Assembly (NCBI GenBank): GCA_038049695.1
Contig: CP142456.1
Location: 77,647,422 to 77,711,421, forward strand
Origin: Cinnamomum chago
Taxonomy: Eukaryota; Streptophyta; Magnoliopsida; Laurales; Lauraceae
Direction: 5' to 3'
DNA length: 64,000 bases
Made by a program: the position numbers and the translations under genes. This document shows, one piece after another, positions 1-12,554 of this stretch; positions within the stretch are counted from its first letter, which is position 1, and each line of letters opens with the position of its first letter. The notes beneath the pieces were generated by a model. The model was not told the DNA's origin and ran no database searches. It was given only the letters and a program-made list of their open reading frames with translations.

Positions 1-437
1 ATGGGAAAAAAAAACTGTCATTCCACATTGGCCTTTCAAGGAAAAAAAAGGATTGAAATCCTTACAATATACAGAATCATTAATTGTTGGAGAATCCTTG
101 CAATGTATCAGTGTAATTAAACATTTAGATAAAGCTTTAAAAAGAAGCTTACAGTAGAAAAATAGGAGAATCAATGGAGTAAAATATTCTTGACAGTTAC
201 AAACTTAAAATCTGTCACGCTCACCTCCAAAATGTTATGATTAGTCAAAGGAAAATAGCTGAGAGAATGATCCTCAAAACCATCCATGAAAACTATACAT
301 AAATCACCATTTATCTTTCAAAAGGACCAATACTCGCATAATTTTTTCTCTTTTGAAAGTGGATGTGGCTTGATTAACTTATAACAAAATGCACATCACA
401 GTGTGAGGGCCATTCACACTTTTCATCTATGAGGGGG
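1..437. other. Intergenic, no gene seen
   Basis: AT-rich DNA with no long reading frame and no recognisable protein similarity. Its last bases hold the left target duplication (ATGAGGGG, 429-436) of the adjoining hAT MITE. Confidence 0.6.
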
Positions 438-824
438 TAGGGATGTAAATGGGTACCCGATTCTCTGATTACGTAGAGGTTCCGACCCGTTAAAAACCGG
501 GTCTGGGTCCTTATTTAAGTCCTGATAAGTAAATGGGTCCAGGTCCGGTTCTACGTTCGTTCGGACTCGTGGACTCGATATCCGATATATTACCTCAATT
601 TTCGAAAATCTCTCTTAAAAATTATATTTTTTTAATATCATTCTCTAACTAAACCCGGATCCGGATCCAGACCCATCCTATATATGATTTTGGTTCTTGT
701 TGCTGAGCCAAGAAACCGGTTCCGAAACGGTTTCAAGTCCGGATCCGGTTCCACATTCTCCTTAATAGTTTCAGTTCAGGGCCCACCATGGACCCGGATC
801 GGAACCGACCCATTTACAAACCTA
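438..824 (+). mobile_element. hAT-type MITE, copy 1
   Basis: This 387-bp non-autonomous element starts TAGGGATGTAAATGGGT and ends ACCCATTTACAAACCTA, which are imperfect inverted repeats of each other. An exact 8-bp direct repeat, ATGAGGGG, lies at 429-436 and 825-832 (one extra G separates the left copy from the repeat). Terminal TAGG/CCTA and an 8-bp target duplication are the signature of the hAT superfamily. No transposase is encoded. The inside is rich in GGGTC/GACCC and GGATCCGG motifs. A second copy lies in opposite orientation near 56.6-57.0 kb. Confidence 0.85.
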
Positions 825-832
825 ATGAGGGG

Positions 833-1738
833 CCTCAATATATATACTCCTATATCCCTGCAAGCATAAGGCCTTATTGGTCCAGGAATGTTTCATTCTA
901 AGAACGAATGAAGAAAACTTGTTTTACGGATATTTTGCAAGACAATAAATCCAGAGAGAGAGAGATTTTATTATAGATGTGCATGAGAAAATGCCTACCA
1001 AAAATTATTATTTTTCATTCATTTTCGAAATGAACCATTCCCATAATTATGCCATTTGGTACGACTAGCGGTAAAACGAGATTAGTTAGTACAATTTGGT
1101 AACCAAATATTCTCCTGCGGGACGTCCATCCAATTCAGATGTTAAAGAGATGGTGGGCCTATCCAAAAACCGGGACCCCCAATTTTCAAGGCATCCATAT
1201 GTTGAATGCAGACATTTCGGAGGAGAAAATTCTTTCAAGCTAGTAAAACCCAATTTAATTTTTTACTCGAACTAATATGACACTAACAAAGGAACGCGCT
1301 ATAAGCAGAAGCAAAACCAATATAGGCAAGTATGATAATTTTTTTAGTTAAAACAAAATCACACTTCAATTAAATAGGCTAATCCATATTTACCAAAATG
1401 GGCAGTGACCAATATGTATAGGTCTCATGTCATGCCTCAGTCTTATAGGATAGGGAAAGCAGTAAAACAAAAAAACAACAAAGGGAAAGGGGAAAATAAG
1501 AGAATGGGGGAATGAATAATTGCACACTAATCACATATTTATGGCTCCTAATCTCTTTCTTTAATCCCTCTTACACACACAACACAACCCCTTCCCTTTC
1601 CTTCTTCCCTCCCCTCCTTAAGACACATGCCCTCTCTCTCTCTCTATTTCTCTCTCTTTTCCAAACGGACTCTCCGTCCAAAACGCCGTTAAGTGACGGG
1701 CCGTAACGCCCGCTAAAAGTCTGTTTTTGGAGTTGAGA
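833..1738 (+). promoter_or_regulatory. Upstream region and CT-rich leader of the trihelix gene
   Basis: There is no gene in this stretch. The last 170 bases before the start codon are strongly pyrimidine-rich, with CT repeats around 1630-1660, as is common in plant 5' leaders and Y-patches. A TATTTAT stretch near 1537 could act as a TATA box, but it is not distinctive. The transcription start cannot be fixed from sequence alone. Confidence 0.4.
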
Positions 1739-4700
1739 ATGGATCCGGACCCGGCCCAGATAACGTCCCCCACTAACGGCGCCGTCAACGACCTCAACCG
1801 CCCGCCCCGTCTCCCGCGCTGGACGAGGCAGGAGATCCTCGTCCTCATCCAGGGGAAGAGGGTCGCCGAGACACGTGTCAGGCGGGGAGGACCCCGGGCC
1901 CACCAGCTAGGTGGGACCCACCACCAGGTGGAGCCGAAGTGGGCTTCCGTGGCGTCCTACTGCCGCCGGCACGGGGTGAGCCGGGGGCCGGTCCAGTGCC
2001 GGAAGCGGTGGAGCAACCTCGCCGGAGATTACAGGAAGATCAAGGAGTGGGAGGCGCAGATATCGGATGGGTCGGAGTCTTTCTGGGTCATGAGGAATGA
2101 TGCCCGGAGGGAGAGGAGGCTGCCGGGGTTCTTCGACCGGGAGGTTTATGAGGTGCTGGAAGGAGGGGATGCTGCGGCGGAGGCGGCGGTGGCGGGGGCC
2201 GGAGAGGAGGAGGTGGGTTTGGATGGGTTGAATTCCGATTTCGATCCGTCCAAGGAGGAGGAGGAGGCGGCGGAGAGTATGGAAAAGGAGGCGGAGGTTG
2301 AGGCGGGGATGCCGGTTTCTGGTAATTGGGTTTTGTTTGATTGGGGAAAATTTTTGTGGGTTTTTTTTTATACTCCCTTTTTTGAATTGAAGTGATATTT
2401 TTTTTTCTTTTTTTTTTTTTTTGCAGCGGAGACGGCGGAGAGGCCGGAGATGGAGGCGGAGGTGGCCGTGCCGGTATCGGGTAATTGGGTTTTATCTGTT
2501 TCAGGGATTTTTTTGGACTTTATAGTGTTTTAAAGGTTTCTGTGGAGAAAAGCATTTCAGGTTTTGGTGTGGTTTTTTCAGTTCTTGGATTTTTTTTTCT
2601 TTTTTTAGGGTTTTTGTTGGTTCAAGTTATATATATATTTTTCCTTTTTGGTGATTATGTTTTTGGGGAATTGAAATGAGTTTTGATTTGTTTAAAGAGT
2701 TCATCAAAATTTGTTCTTTTGGGCTTTTTGCATCTATTTGTGATCACTTAGACCTGTTTAGATCTTCAATATGAAGATTTATTGAGAGTTATCTATAAGT
2801 TACAGGGTTTTTCTTTTGGTGATGATCTGTAAGTTTACAGTTGTTTCTCTGTTCGGATCCTTGGTAATTTGAGTGCAATCAGGACACATGCATTGGGATG
2901 ACCTAAGTTGCCTGAAGTCACAGTTATTTTGTTGTTTGCTATAACCAATTAAAAGCGATTAGATTTACAGAGTGAGTTTTGAGGATCCAAATAAGGCACT
3001 GTCAAAACTAATTACAGCTAATCAGAGTTATATGTAATTAGATTTTCGAATACACTGGTTTACAAGGATCCAAGCGCCAAAGAATTGTAGCGAACTTGTA
3101 GAGGCGATTGGGTCCACTCGATTTATAGAAAATGAGTTCTTTTGGTTTCTTTTTCCTTTTAGTGGTTGTGAAAATTTTGATTTGGAGTGGTTTCTGTTGG
3201 TGTTTTCATCTTCTTTCTGCGGCATTAAGGGAAATTGCATTTTGGGTGACAAGTTTTGAAGGGAAGTGTGGGGGCATTTTGGTTTTATTTTTAGGGCTTG
3301 GAAATTTAAAAGCTGGGTTTATTTTATATTTGTTGGGGGGTTGGGGTACTTTGAATTTGACTGAGTTTTCTGTGAGGTTTTTGCTTTACTTTTTCTGCGA
3401 AATGTTTGAGAGTTCTAATTCTAATACGTTTTGGTTTATGTGTGATGTGAGGATTTTCGTGATTTTGGATAGATTAATGCAGGGCTTTTGGTTACCTCCT
3501 AGCATTTGAATTAGCATCCTTTCTTTGGCATTGAATTAGTGATTTCTTTGTACAAAACTCATTATTCACTTTGAGCTGAAATTCTGTTGTCAAGAAAAAA
3601 AAAGGTTTAGTAGTATGTGGATAATTATTGGATTGGATGCTAGTGTTTGCATTTTATGGTGTGATCGATGTTCTATGGGGTTGCAGATTATTGTTTTGAC
3701 TTTAACTTCTTCGCTCGTTTGGTTTCCTTTTCCCTTCTACTTTGTTCAAATTTGAGATTTGAAGATAAGTTTTGGAACATGAGTAGTGATTTAGTGTGAT
3801 GGACCTATCATGGATGGTGGTGTGGGGGTGGGGCCCGTCTGGATGAGGGCCGCTTCATGGGGAAGTGGGATGTGAAGGGGAGCAAAAAATCCAGTGTGAT
3901 CTGTGGCCTGTGCCATTGTAATTGTAACAGCTTTGATTTTGATTTCTCCTAAAATGAAAAACTCTGATTTTGATTACAAAAAGCATAAAACTACACTGTT
4001 CAAATGGAGGTGCAACTTCTTCCACCTACTATCTATATGGTAATGTACACATCGTTGCGTCATTCTTCTACCTTGTGTCCCCTGGTGGACCCACCTTCGT
4101 CATTCCTCCACACTAGGTATCATTCTTGTAGCAGACTGGATTTCTATCTGATTATGGAGCTATGGCCTGAGTTTCTGCATTTTGCTAATTTGGGGAATTT
4201 TGTTGATTTTTAAGGAGCCATTTGCTTGCATGGAATTGAATTCATAAGAATTCATGGTCAAATGGGCTCCAAGATTATTAAAGAGGTGAGGGGTGATGGA
4301 TATAAGGTGGAGGTGTAATTGGGACCTTGACAATCCTAGGACTTGAATTACTAGGGTCATGACTCAGTATTCATTGCCCATCTCCCCATGAGTCATTTTC
4401 CATTAAAGGGGGGAATATTTCGTAGTTGTTTTTGGGTATTAACAGTTGTTTCTTCTGTTTTAACCACTTTTAGAAATACAAGGTTTAGAATTCCTAGAAA
4501 CTTAATTAAATGAGACAAACAGGCCCTAATTGATTTTGGGGGTTCAACCTTTTCACTTATTTGTTGCCATGAATACTGCTACGATTGTTGCATACTGTGG
4601 CAATTTTGAGTGCAACTGAATTAATTTCTGATATGATTGAGCGTGACTGAATTTTGGTTGCTTCCTTTCTTCTCATCTGATTTGGGAGCTGTAGCTTAGT

Positions 4701-6786
4701 TTATAGGAAGAGTTGCAATAATTTACTTGATTTTGCCTTCTTTGGGTGCAGAAAAGAAGTATCAGCCAGTTTATCAAGAATATCTAAATCCAGGTAAGAC
4801 TATAGTGCTTCCCAGTTTGTTTTTAGTGGATTTCAATGATGGCATCTCCATATAGCTCGCCTTTTCTTTTCCCATACCAGGACTTGCTGATATTTGAAGT
4901 ACTCTCTAGAATCTGTGTTTCCTCTGCATCTTAAAATCTAATATGTAATCGCTTGTCATTTGGTTTCCCTTGTTAAATTGTATTTTTGAAGCAGGAGGGA
5001 TCTTAAAGTCAATTACGAAATAAGTAGAATGATGCCAGAGATAAGTTTTGCTGTTGAATGAGGTGGATCATGTAAACTTGGAGCTAATTGGACTGCAAAC
5101 CTAACTTGTAATATAGTTATGGAAATCTTTTTACATGATTATACTTAATGAGTTGTTTCCCCACATTAATTACTGTTGCAACTCAATTCTAACATTTTGG
5201 GATTAAAAAAAACGTTGTACCTTCCCATCATATTCCACTGTAGTACCCGTAGCAGGGTAAGTAGCATCTTATTGTTTTTTTGATAGGTAGTAGCATCTCA
5301 TTGTGACTAAGCAAATTCCCTGATGGCAGATTAGAGTTTTTCCAGGAATTATTACGTAAGGCAAGATCTGTTTGTTTCTATCTGTTTCTGTTGATCTCTC
5401 TACATCAGCAAGTAAAGGGTCAAGTTACTAACAATGCCATCGGTGCAGTGTTATTACAATCTTGATCTAAAACTGAATTACTTTAGCCTTTCACATTTGT
5501 GGTCATCAAGATTCTTTTTTGTTGGAATTGGCAAAGCAAGAAGTCAGAGTTAGAAGTAATTGGTTGACATTTAGAAATCTGGGACCTTGTTTGAGTTATT
5601 GTTGTATCTTGTGTTCACATTCATTGCAAGTCTAATGAGTTGATGACACTCTGCTGAAGAAAGTAATCTTTGGAATCTAATATATGTATTGAGGAGTCTT
5701 CCATTGTCTTTGGATGCTTTTTTGAAAATTTAAATTGCTGTTATTTAAAAGAAAAAAAAAAGTCTATATAAAGGTCTTTAGTGGATTCATTCATTTCAGT
5801 ATTTGCAAGAAAGACTTATAAATGTGCTCCTTTCTTGTTCTGGTACTAGCAGTATACAAGGTTATAATGCAACCTGGAATTTTGATGGCAACTTTGCATG
5901 CTGACTGATCGGTAACAGAGGGAGGAAATTTTTATCTTTCTCAAATTTTTTTTAGAGATGCCAATATGAACAGCAAAAGCTAGATCGCTGATATGGAGAT
6001 TTCTTCAAAATATGGCTATGTCGTCTGCTTTTTACCAGGCATTTATTGATTCATCAGCGATTCTTAATATCATACACTCAGCAAAAGAGTTAAACAACTT
6101 GTTCTGGGTGTATATTCAGGAACAATAGAAGATGTGAGCTATTTTTCCAAATTTCCCTCCCAAATATTTATTGCTACTGATTGCTTTTTATCATAATTCG
6201 AGGCAGAAAAGTAAAAGAAACACACCAATATGGCGTCTTACGTCCACAGACACAACTGAATGGTTATTGCAAAAAATTGATGGCATTTTGTGAGATACCG
6301 CAACACAATTTTCATTTAAATGAAGGCTTAAGGCTGAACCTTGTGGTTTTAAGGCAGAAAAACTTCTTTTCCGATTTTTGGGTGTCTATGCAAAGAGTCA
6401 GATTCTCAATAATTAGAATCTGCAGAATGACAATTGGCCAACTGCAGATGAATGCATTTAATGAATACACATTTTTACTGACTGGGTTTACTCTCATAGG
6501 TACACCAAATGAGCAGCAGCCAGCCTTGAATCCTGAGAAAGGTTCTACATCTCGAGATGGAAAGAAGCGGAAGCGGGTTTCTCCAGAAGAAGGTGGAGTC
6601 ACTAACCTGCAGGGCCAGCTAATAGAAATCGTGGAGCAGAATAGCAGGATGATGAAAACCCAGTTTGAAGCCATGAATATTAATTGCCAACTGGATAGAG
6701 ACCAGAGGAAGGACCACACCGAGAGCTTGATTGGTGTTCTTAGCAGACTCGCTGATGCTCTTGGAAGAATTGCTGATAAGTTGTAG
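1739..6786 (+). CDS. Trihelix transcription factor, ASR3-like
   Basis: Four exons can be joined in frame: 1739-2321, 2427-2480, 4752-4793 and 6500-6786, giving about 321 residues; every intron is GT-AG and phase 1. Residues about 24-125 form a trihelix (Myb/SANT-like) DNA-binding domain with the three spaced tryptophans W28, W68 and W91, followed by the family block around QCRKRWSNLAGDYRKIKEWE. The last exon carries a basic KKRKR stretch (likely nuclear signal) and a C-terminal helical block ending LADALGRIADKL, as in Arabidopsis ASR3, a repressor of pattern-triggered immunity genes phosphorylated by MPK4 (family knowledge). An acidic Glu/Ala-rich linker joins the two. The LxLxL EAR repression motif known in Arabidopsis ASR3 is not visible. 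ATG 1739 is the first in-frame ATG. Exons 2 and 3 are short and less certain than 1 and 4. Confidence 0.88.
4214..4526. mobile_element. PIF/Harbinger (Tourist-like) MITE in the ASR3 intron
   Basis: A 313-bp block flanked by TAA at 4211-4213 and 4527-4529. The ends, GGAGCCATTTGCTTGC on the left and the reverse complement GGGCCTGTTTGTCTC from the right, are imperfect inverted repeats, and both arms go on into AATTC-rich sequence. A TAA target duplication with a GGGCxxGTTTG-like terminus is characteristic of PIF/Harbinger MITEs. It sits in intron 3 of the trihelix gene and should be removed by splicing. Confidence 0.6.
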
Positions 6787-7435
6787 CATGGCTGGAAAAA
6801 TGATAAGGCAGGAAATGCAAAGCCAGTGTACAGGTAGATACAAGCCAAACAACACCAGATAAGTGAATGCGGCAGCATTTTATAAATTAACACTACTTTA
6901 TCCTAAGTTATTGTTGTGTTTGGATGCAGCCCAAGTAATGAGTAGTTTGTATAATTTGGTAGAATGGGTGGTTCTCTGTTCATACATGCCTTTAGGGTGG
7001 TGCCATATTATTGAAAAACACATGTTAGGTGTGATATTTCATTTTTCTCCGGCTGCACTGTCTAATTTTTGCATCACCCTAAATGCACAGTGAATGGAAA
7101 CTTGTCAGTCTGCCTAATTTTTCTACCATATTGCAATTTGGAATACATCCAAACACGCTCTTGGGTGTAAAGCCCTGCAGTGTCCTTCCCACTTTCTTTT
7201 CTTTGAGCTTGATGCCACAACAGAGTTGCAGAGGTCATAGGCATCATAAAACTACATGAGCTGAAGTAAATTTTACAGAATCTTGCTACTTTCTCTCTAT
7301 TTGGATCTTGAGGTTGACAAGTTTTTATAGAATAAAAAAAAAGGAAAAAGATCCTCTCATACTTGTGTATGAATATATCTGTTGCAATGTCATTATAAAA
7401 TAGTGCTGTTGGGTAGATTGCTGATTTTATTTAAC

Positions 7436-7440
<5 letters not shown>

Positions 7441-7498
<58 letters not shown>

Positions 7499-7500
7499 AC
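7441..7500. repeat. Compound microsatellite (TC)17(AC)13
   Basis: An uninterrupted TC run at 7441-7474 passes directly into an AC run at 7475-7500. It lies about 650 bases downstream of the trihelix stop codon. Its perfection suggests high length polymorphism. Confidence 0.95.
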
Positions 7501-9990
7501 AGTCACATTGATCATGATGTGGTAGCACTGAGCAGTTTGGATGGAACAAGCACTGAAAATTTTGGTATCTCTGTCAATGACTTTGCCATTATTTACCATT
7601 TTGGGAAAAATGCTGCTATTAACCCAAAGGAATTACTTGTGGCAATGGTTCTAACTGCATCCTGAAAATTGAATCTGAACAGCTGCGTTACCAAGGAATA
7701 AATTAAGGGGTGTGATTATGACAGTGCAAACACCTGAGGAGCATGCAGTGCAACTGAAAGCAAGGAATTGCTACCAAGCAAGCTCTAGATATGCAGTTAG
7801 ATCAACCATCCATTATCACACATACCACATGCGCACATGCTCCCAAGTTACCTTCGATTGATTCACCAGCTCACCCAGTTAAAGAAAGAAAATTTAGGTC
7901 CTGTTTAGGCCCTTCATAAACCAAGCGCTGATAACCCAGTTTAAATGGAGGGTTCGTGCGCTTGCAAACCTGAGTTGCTCATGAGTGACAATTGTTTTGT
8001 TCTAGTTACCAATGCAACATCGAGATGATAGAAATTCAGTTGTGTTTCCAAACATATCAAATACAGTCAAGAAGGGAGTCATCTGATTAACCTAGGAGGC
8101 TAGGACCCATACTAATGATCTGGTTTCTAAAAGCTGATTCTCTATCCTACTGTGGATGTTTCCGGATCATCTTCCTCCATCACATAGTTTTCCTTGGGCT
8201 TCTGCTGCAGTGTGGACTGGGTAGATCATCCATCCTCCGCACTGACCCCATACCAGTGTCCTTGTGCTTCTGCTTATTTTCAGATCTATGATTCATCATT
8301 GTAGCACCACCTGCTTCTAGGAGAGTTGCTGACTTCCGAAGGTTCACAGCGTTCTCCAGCTGTACAGCGGCTGACATGTTTGCTATCATACTGCATAAGT
8401 AGGTTAGATTCATGATCATCTTTCCTCTGCCCAACTATGACTATTCTTCTCCCAACTGCCAGTAGAACTCCTGCTAGATTTATGAGAGCTTTCAATTGTT
8501 CCACCTTCTATACCATAAGGCTACCTAAATGTAAGAGTCCACAGTCCCATTCCCATCCACCACTTCTCCACATGTCTCGATGAAAATTCTTGGTTATGAT
8601 TTAATGCTATAAAGTCGTAGGAATGGTTTTTATTTATTTATTATTATCTGTAACAGAAGTCATAGAAATGGTTTCTTTAGAGATTTATCCCCAACCGAAA
8701 GATCCTCTTACTTTTATTTGCTTCCCATCTCCTACTAAAACCCCCATTTTCTGCTGTAGTGTCGTCGTTTACCTTTCACAAGCTGCATCTTTTCCTCGTT
8801 TCTAGTAGATAGTTTCGTTGAATCTTCTCATGCAAATTACAAAATAGTAATTTTGAAAAGTGGAAGGTAGTAGATGAACAAATTAGATAAAGAGTTATGA
8901 TGAGCAGGTGATTGGATCACGCAGAAGAGTCACTGGAGATTAGATAACAGATTCATCCAGTGCCACCCCTGCTAGTAAGCTATTTGCTATGTTCACCCTT
9001 AAGCCTGGAGCTGCTTCAGAGCATCGCATTATTCTGAAAATCTTTTGAACTTCGGTGAGAGAGGCTACACAAAAGACAATGGTGCTGCTTGTGAAATGTA
9101 GATTTGCTATATATAAATTGAAAAGGCCAATTCAAAAAGGTGGCAACATGTCCACTGAACATGCCCTTTAGAAAAGCCTTTTCCATATTTCTGTCATCAT
9201 TGAGAGTAGGAAGGATGATATTGGTTCACCTTTGTCTTGGGTCTCTCATTCTAGCCAAATAGCCTTTCAGTAACCCATTCACAAGGATATAAAATCAGGT
9301 TCCTGAGATGCATTCCCATATCCAAGCCCCACTCTCTCAATCAAGTACATGAAGTGACCAATCCACATGGTAGGAGTCCTTTCTAAATCAATTTTGCATA
9401 CGACTCCTTGTCCACCTTCCCTTTCCCTAGGGTGACTACATTAATTTGCTATGAATATACCATCCAAATTCTGTTTTCCATGTATGAAGTTCTTGGAATG
9501 GACTAATAATGCTTGGCATTGCTACTCTCAATCTATTTGCTTGACTAATTAGTTGGAATTTTTATATTTTAGTCACAACTTCCTGTTCCTTTTTTTTTTT
9601 TCCTTTGCTTGGCTTTGGTAATTACTTACCACTCCTGGTAAATAAATACTCACGCCACCCTCAAATCTATTTGCTAGTTCCTTGGAGATGATTTTTTTTT
9701 TAAAATTCTGGTCCCACTGCGATGCCCTCCACAAAGCAGAGGTAATTTTAATTTTTAAACCACAAGTGAAGCATTACCAGCAGTTGAGATACAGCTCCTT
9801 GTATTTAGTTCGTATGCTCAACCATGATGGAATACAGAAGAAAAATAGAGACATGAGAACAAAGTCAAGAGCACTAATTTCTCATTATCAAATCCCTGAT
9901 GATATACATAGGATCGAATTTTGAAAAAAGCATTCCATGTTTATTACGCCCAATAAACTAAATGGACTTGGATTCGAGCTCAACCCAACC

Positions 9991-10038
9991 TAGCCAATGA
10001 ACACTTCCTACTCATAGCCAATGAACACTTCCTACTCA
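9991..10038. repeat. Exact 24-bp tandem duplication
   Basis: The 24 bases at 9991-10014, beginning TAGCCAATGAACACTTCC, are repeated exactly and immediately at 10015-10038. Confidence 0.95.
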
Positions 10039-10110
10039 TCCAACATTTATCACTTGTTTGATTGAAGGAGCTAAAATATGCACCTACAAATGGTTGAACT
10101 GAGCTTTTGA

Positions 10111-10207
10111 GGGTGATTTTGTTAGACTGATATTTGACCAGCTCCTGATTCATGGTGTTTGTAGGTGATTTTGTTAGACTGATATTTGACCAGCTCCTGA
10201 TTCATGG
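10111..10207. repeat. 44-bp direct duplication
   Basis: The 44 bases at 10111-10154, beginning GGTGATTTTGTTAGACTG, recur exactly at 10164-10207 after a 9-base spacer. With the 24-bp duplication just upstream, this marks a local cluster of recent small duplications. Confidence 0.93.
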
Positions 10208-12509
10208 CACACCCTCTCGTCCTCTAACCTAGTGATTGGATGTGTCTAGGTGGGTCTCATAGAGAACAGGGTGTAATTTTTTTTTTCAAAACAAACCCGA
10301 GCCTGTTTGTTTGTATGAACTGAATTACTCGGAATTTTAAGAAATGTATTCCTATCAATCTGGAATGCTTGCCAAATTGTGCTTTGAAAAGGACTCTGAA
10401 TCCTTCTTGAGAGTGATTGGAAACTTAAATGGCAATCAAGAAGTTGCTATAAATTTAAACCTCAAAGCAACTGGGAGTGGCTAGAATCCATTATAGCAAG
10501 TTAGACTGATACATCAGAGCAAGTAGATGGTATGGAGCATAGAGATGACATTGAACATCTTCAATGCTTCTGGCAGGATCCTACCTTCTTTTCCCTTGGC
10601 CTGGAATGGGGAGATTTTTATTGTTTGTTGTTTTCATCCCTCTCCCTTTCTGGCTTCACCTTCTTAAAATAATGATAATAATAATAATAATAATGGAAAA
10701 TTTCAAAATGGGACTTAGGTTTTCTGGGACATTTCAAAACAAGACAAAATAAGAAGCACATTTCAAAATGGGCCTTTAAGTTTTCCAAACACATTTCAAA
10801 TAAGGACATTCTACTGAATCTGAGATTTTCAGGTGAAAATTTTCATTATAAATCCCAAAACTGCCGCTGGGCCTGAGGTTGCAATGAATAGAAAATAGAG
10901 GTCGAGCCCGTCTTCTCCGACCTCTCATTCCACCATTTTCGATTCAACCTTGGAGAATAAGTCTGATTCAGGAGCTTCATGATCGGAACCTCATCCACAG
11001 AGTGGATCTCCTCATTAAATCTGGTGACTACTTGGATTCTTTTCTGTCCGATCAGCAGCTTATATGACACGACCATTGCGCTTTACTTTTAATATCGGTC
11101 CGTTTGGCATTTTACTTTTAAAATAAAGTGGAGTGAAGTAAAATAAAAAGAGGAAATAAAATATAAGTGAGTTATGATGATAGTTTATTTTTAGTTGTTT
11201 TGAATGAAATATTTTTTACTTTTTGCATAGGGAAATGAAGTTTTTTTGTCTTTTAGTTAATAAAGGTAGTTGTTTTATTTTTATTTTTATTTTTTTTAAA
11301 GATTGAGGAAGTTTTGAATTAAATTGTTTTTGATTTGAAATTTGACTTGACAAGTAAAATTATCAAACCGGCAGACAATAGTATTGGATGAGATCTGTTA
11401 GGAAATGTGGCCCACATGACCACACACCAAATCCATGGCCCCACTTGGACAACCAATTTAACTATAAGTTTTGCCAAAATTATACAAGATCTTTATAGGA
11501 GATATCTTTGGTGTTTGAAGAAGTTTTAATCAATTAGGACTCTTATTTACTAATTCATTCAAGTTTTTAAAACTCATGAATAAAGGATAGACTGAGGAAT
11601 AGAGAAGAAGGCTTTCATCTAAAAGTAAGTTTAAGAAGTCGTTCTTGATCACCCATTTCAAGGCTTCAATGCTTAGCTGCCCATAATTTAGTTCTATAAA
11701 TTTAAGTGTTTGGCAGGTAATCTTCATTTCTAATGTTCTATCTGTGGTCATAGTCACTCTATTTACTTAGAATGCTGTATCATAAATTTCATAAATGGTA
11801 TGGATGGATGAAAGGGATGTTAGCAAGGGGTGGATAATATTATTGCCGCCTGCAAACAATTCATCCTCTATGGTTAGGTTTCTCAACCGACTTCAAAGAC
11901 CTGGTCAAGCCTCCATGGGTGGCCACTGGTGTTAGCCCTATTGGGACCCATAGAGTAGGTCCAATATGGATGGGAGCTCAATATACTATAAAGGAGAATT
12001 TTCAAAATAGTTATTAAGTTTTCACAGTTCTAAACAAAACAAAAACAAATACATGGGATTTTAAAATAGGGTTCAAGTTTTCCATCCAAAAGTTTCAATT
12101 GAGGACTCGAAAACTTGACCCCCTTTCAAAAATTCAAAGATTTTAAAACTTTTTTGAAAAACTATTCTACTATTAAATTCATTCATTTCGCTCGCAATCT
12201 CTTATAATTTTATCGGATGCATATAAAAAAAACGATTTGCATGTGCCCTAGGAATTAATTCTCAACTCTTCGTAATCAAATGTCCATTGAGTTCATTACC
12301 AAGGCTTCTTATATGAGTTGGGTAGGAGATATCCTGCGTTATTAAAAAAAAACCCACTTAATGCGAGACAGTGCACACGGATGGCCCACTGCTGCTCAAT
12401 CAATCAAACCGTGGGCCCAATTCCCATACTCATGGAGCGATTGAGAGACATGATAAGTGGGCCACACCAACGACCCTAGATGATGCTGGATTCCCGCACA
12501 AACAAATGG

Positions 12510-12554
12510 CACGTGTCATGCACGTGAAAGACAACATCGGGGCCCTTATAAAAG
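12510..12554 (+). promoter_or_regulatory. Core promoter of the RING gene: two G-boxes and a TATA box
   Basis: CACGTGTC at 12510-12517 and CACGTG at 12521-12526 are two perfect G-box cores 11 bases apart. TATAAAAG at 12547-12554 follows and lies about 104 bases before the start codon. No ATG falls between the expected transcription start and 12658. G-boxes with a following TC resemble ABRE sites bound by bZIP or bHLH factors, so light or abscisic-acid control is an inference. An AAACCCTA telo-box-like motif lies inside exon 1 near 12719. Confidence 0.65.

Larger units (their letters stand above)
6787..12500. other. Intergenic region between the trihelix and RING genes
   Basis: This includes the 3' flank of the trihelix gene (candidate AATAAA near 7331). 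No intact gene is seen. A minus-strand stretch at about 8160-8510 reads as partly open in shifting frames but matches nothing I recognise. Short tandem duplications lie at 9991-10038 and 10111-10207. Around 10690-10830 and 11990-12100 short phrases such as ATTTCAAAATGGG recur, suggesting degraded repeats. Confidence 0.5.

Noticed and set aside
6312..6893. A 193-codon minus-strand open frame
   Set aside because: It is antisense to the last trihelix exon, which is well supported by family similarity.
8160..8510. A coding-like stretch on the minus strand
   Set aside because: It is open only in pieces in different frames, matches no family I recognise, and lacks splice or start context. It may be a relic, but no function is supportable.
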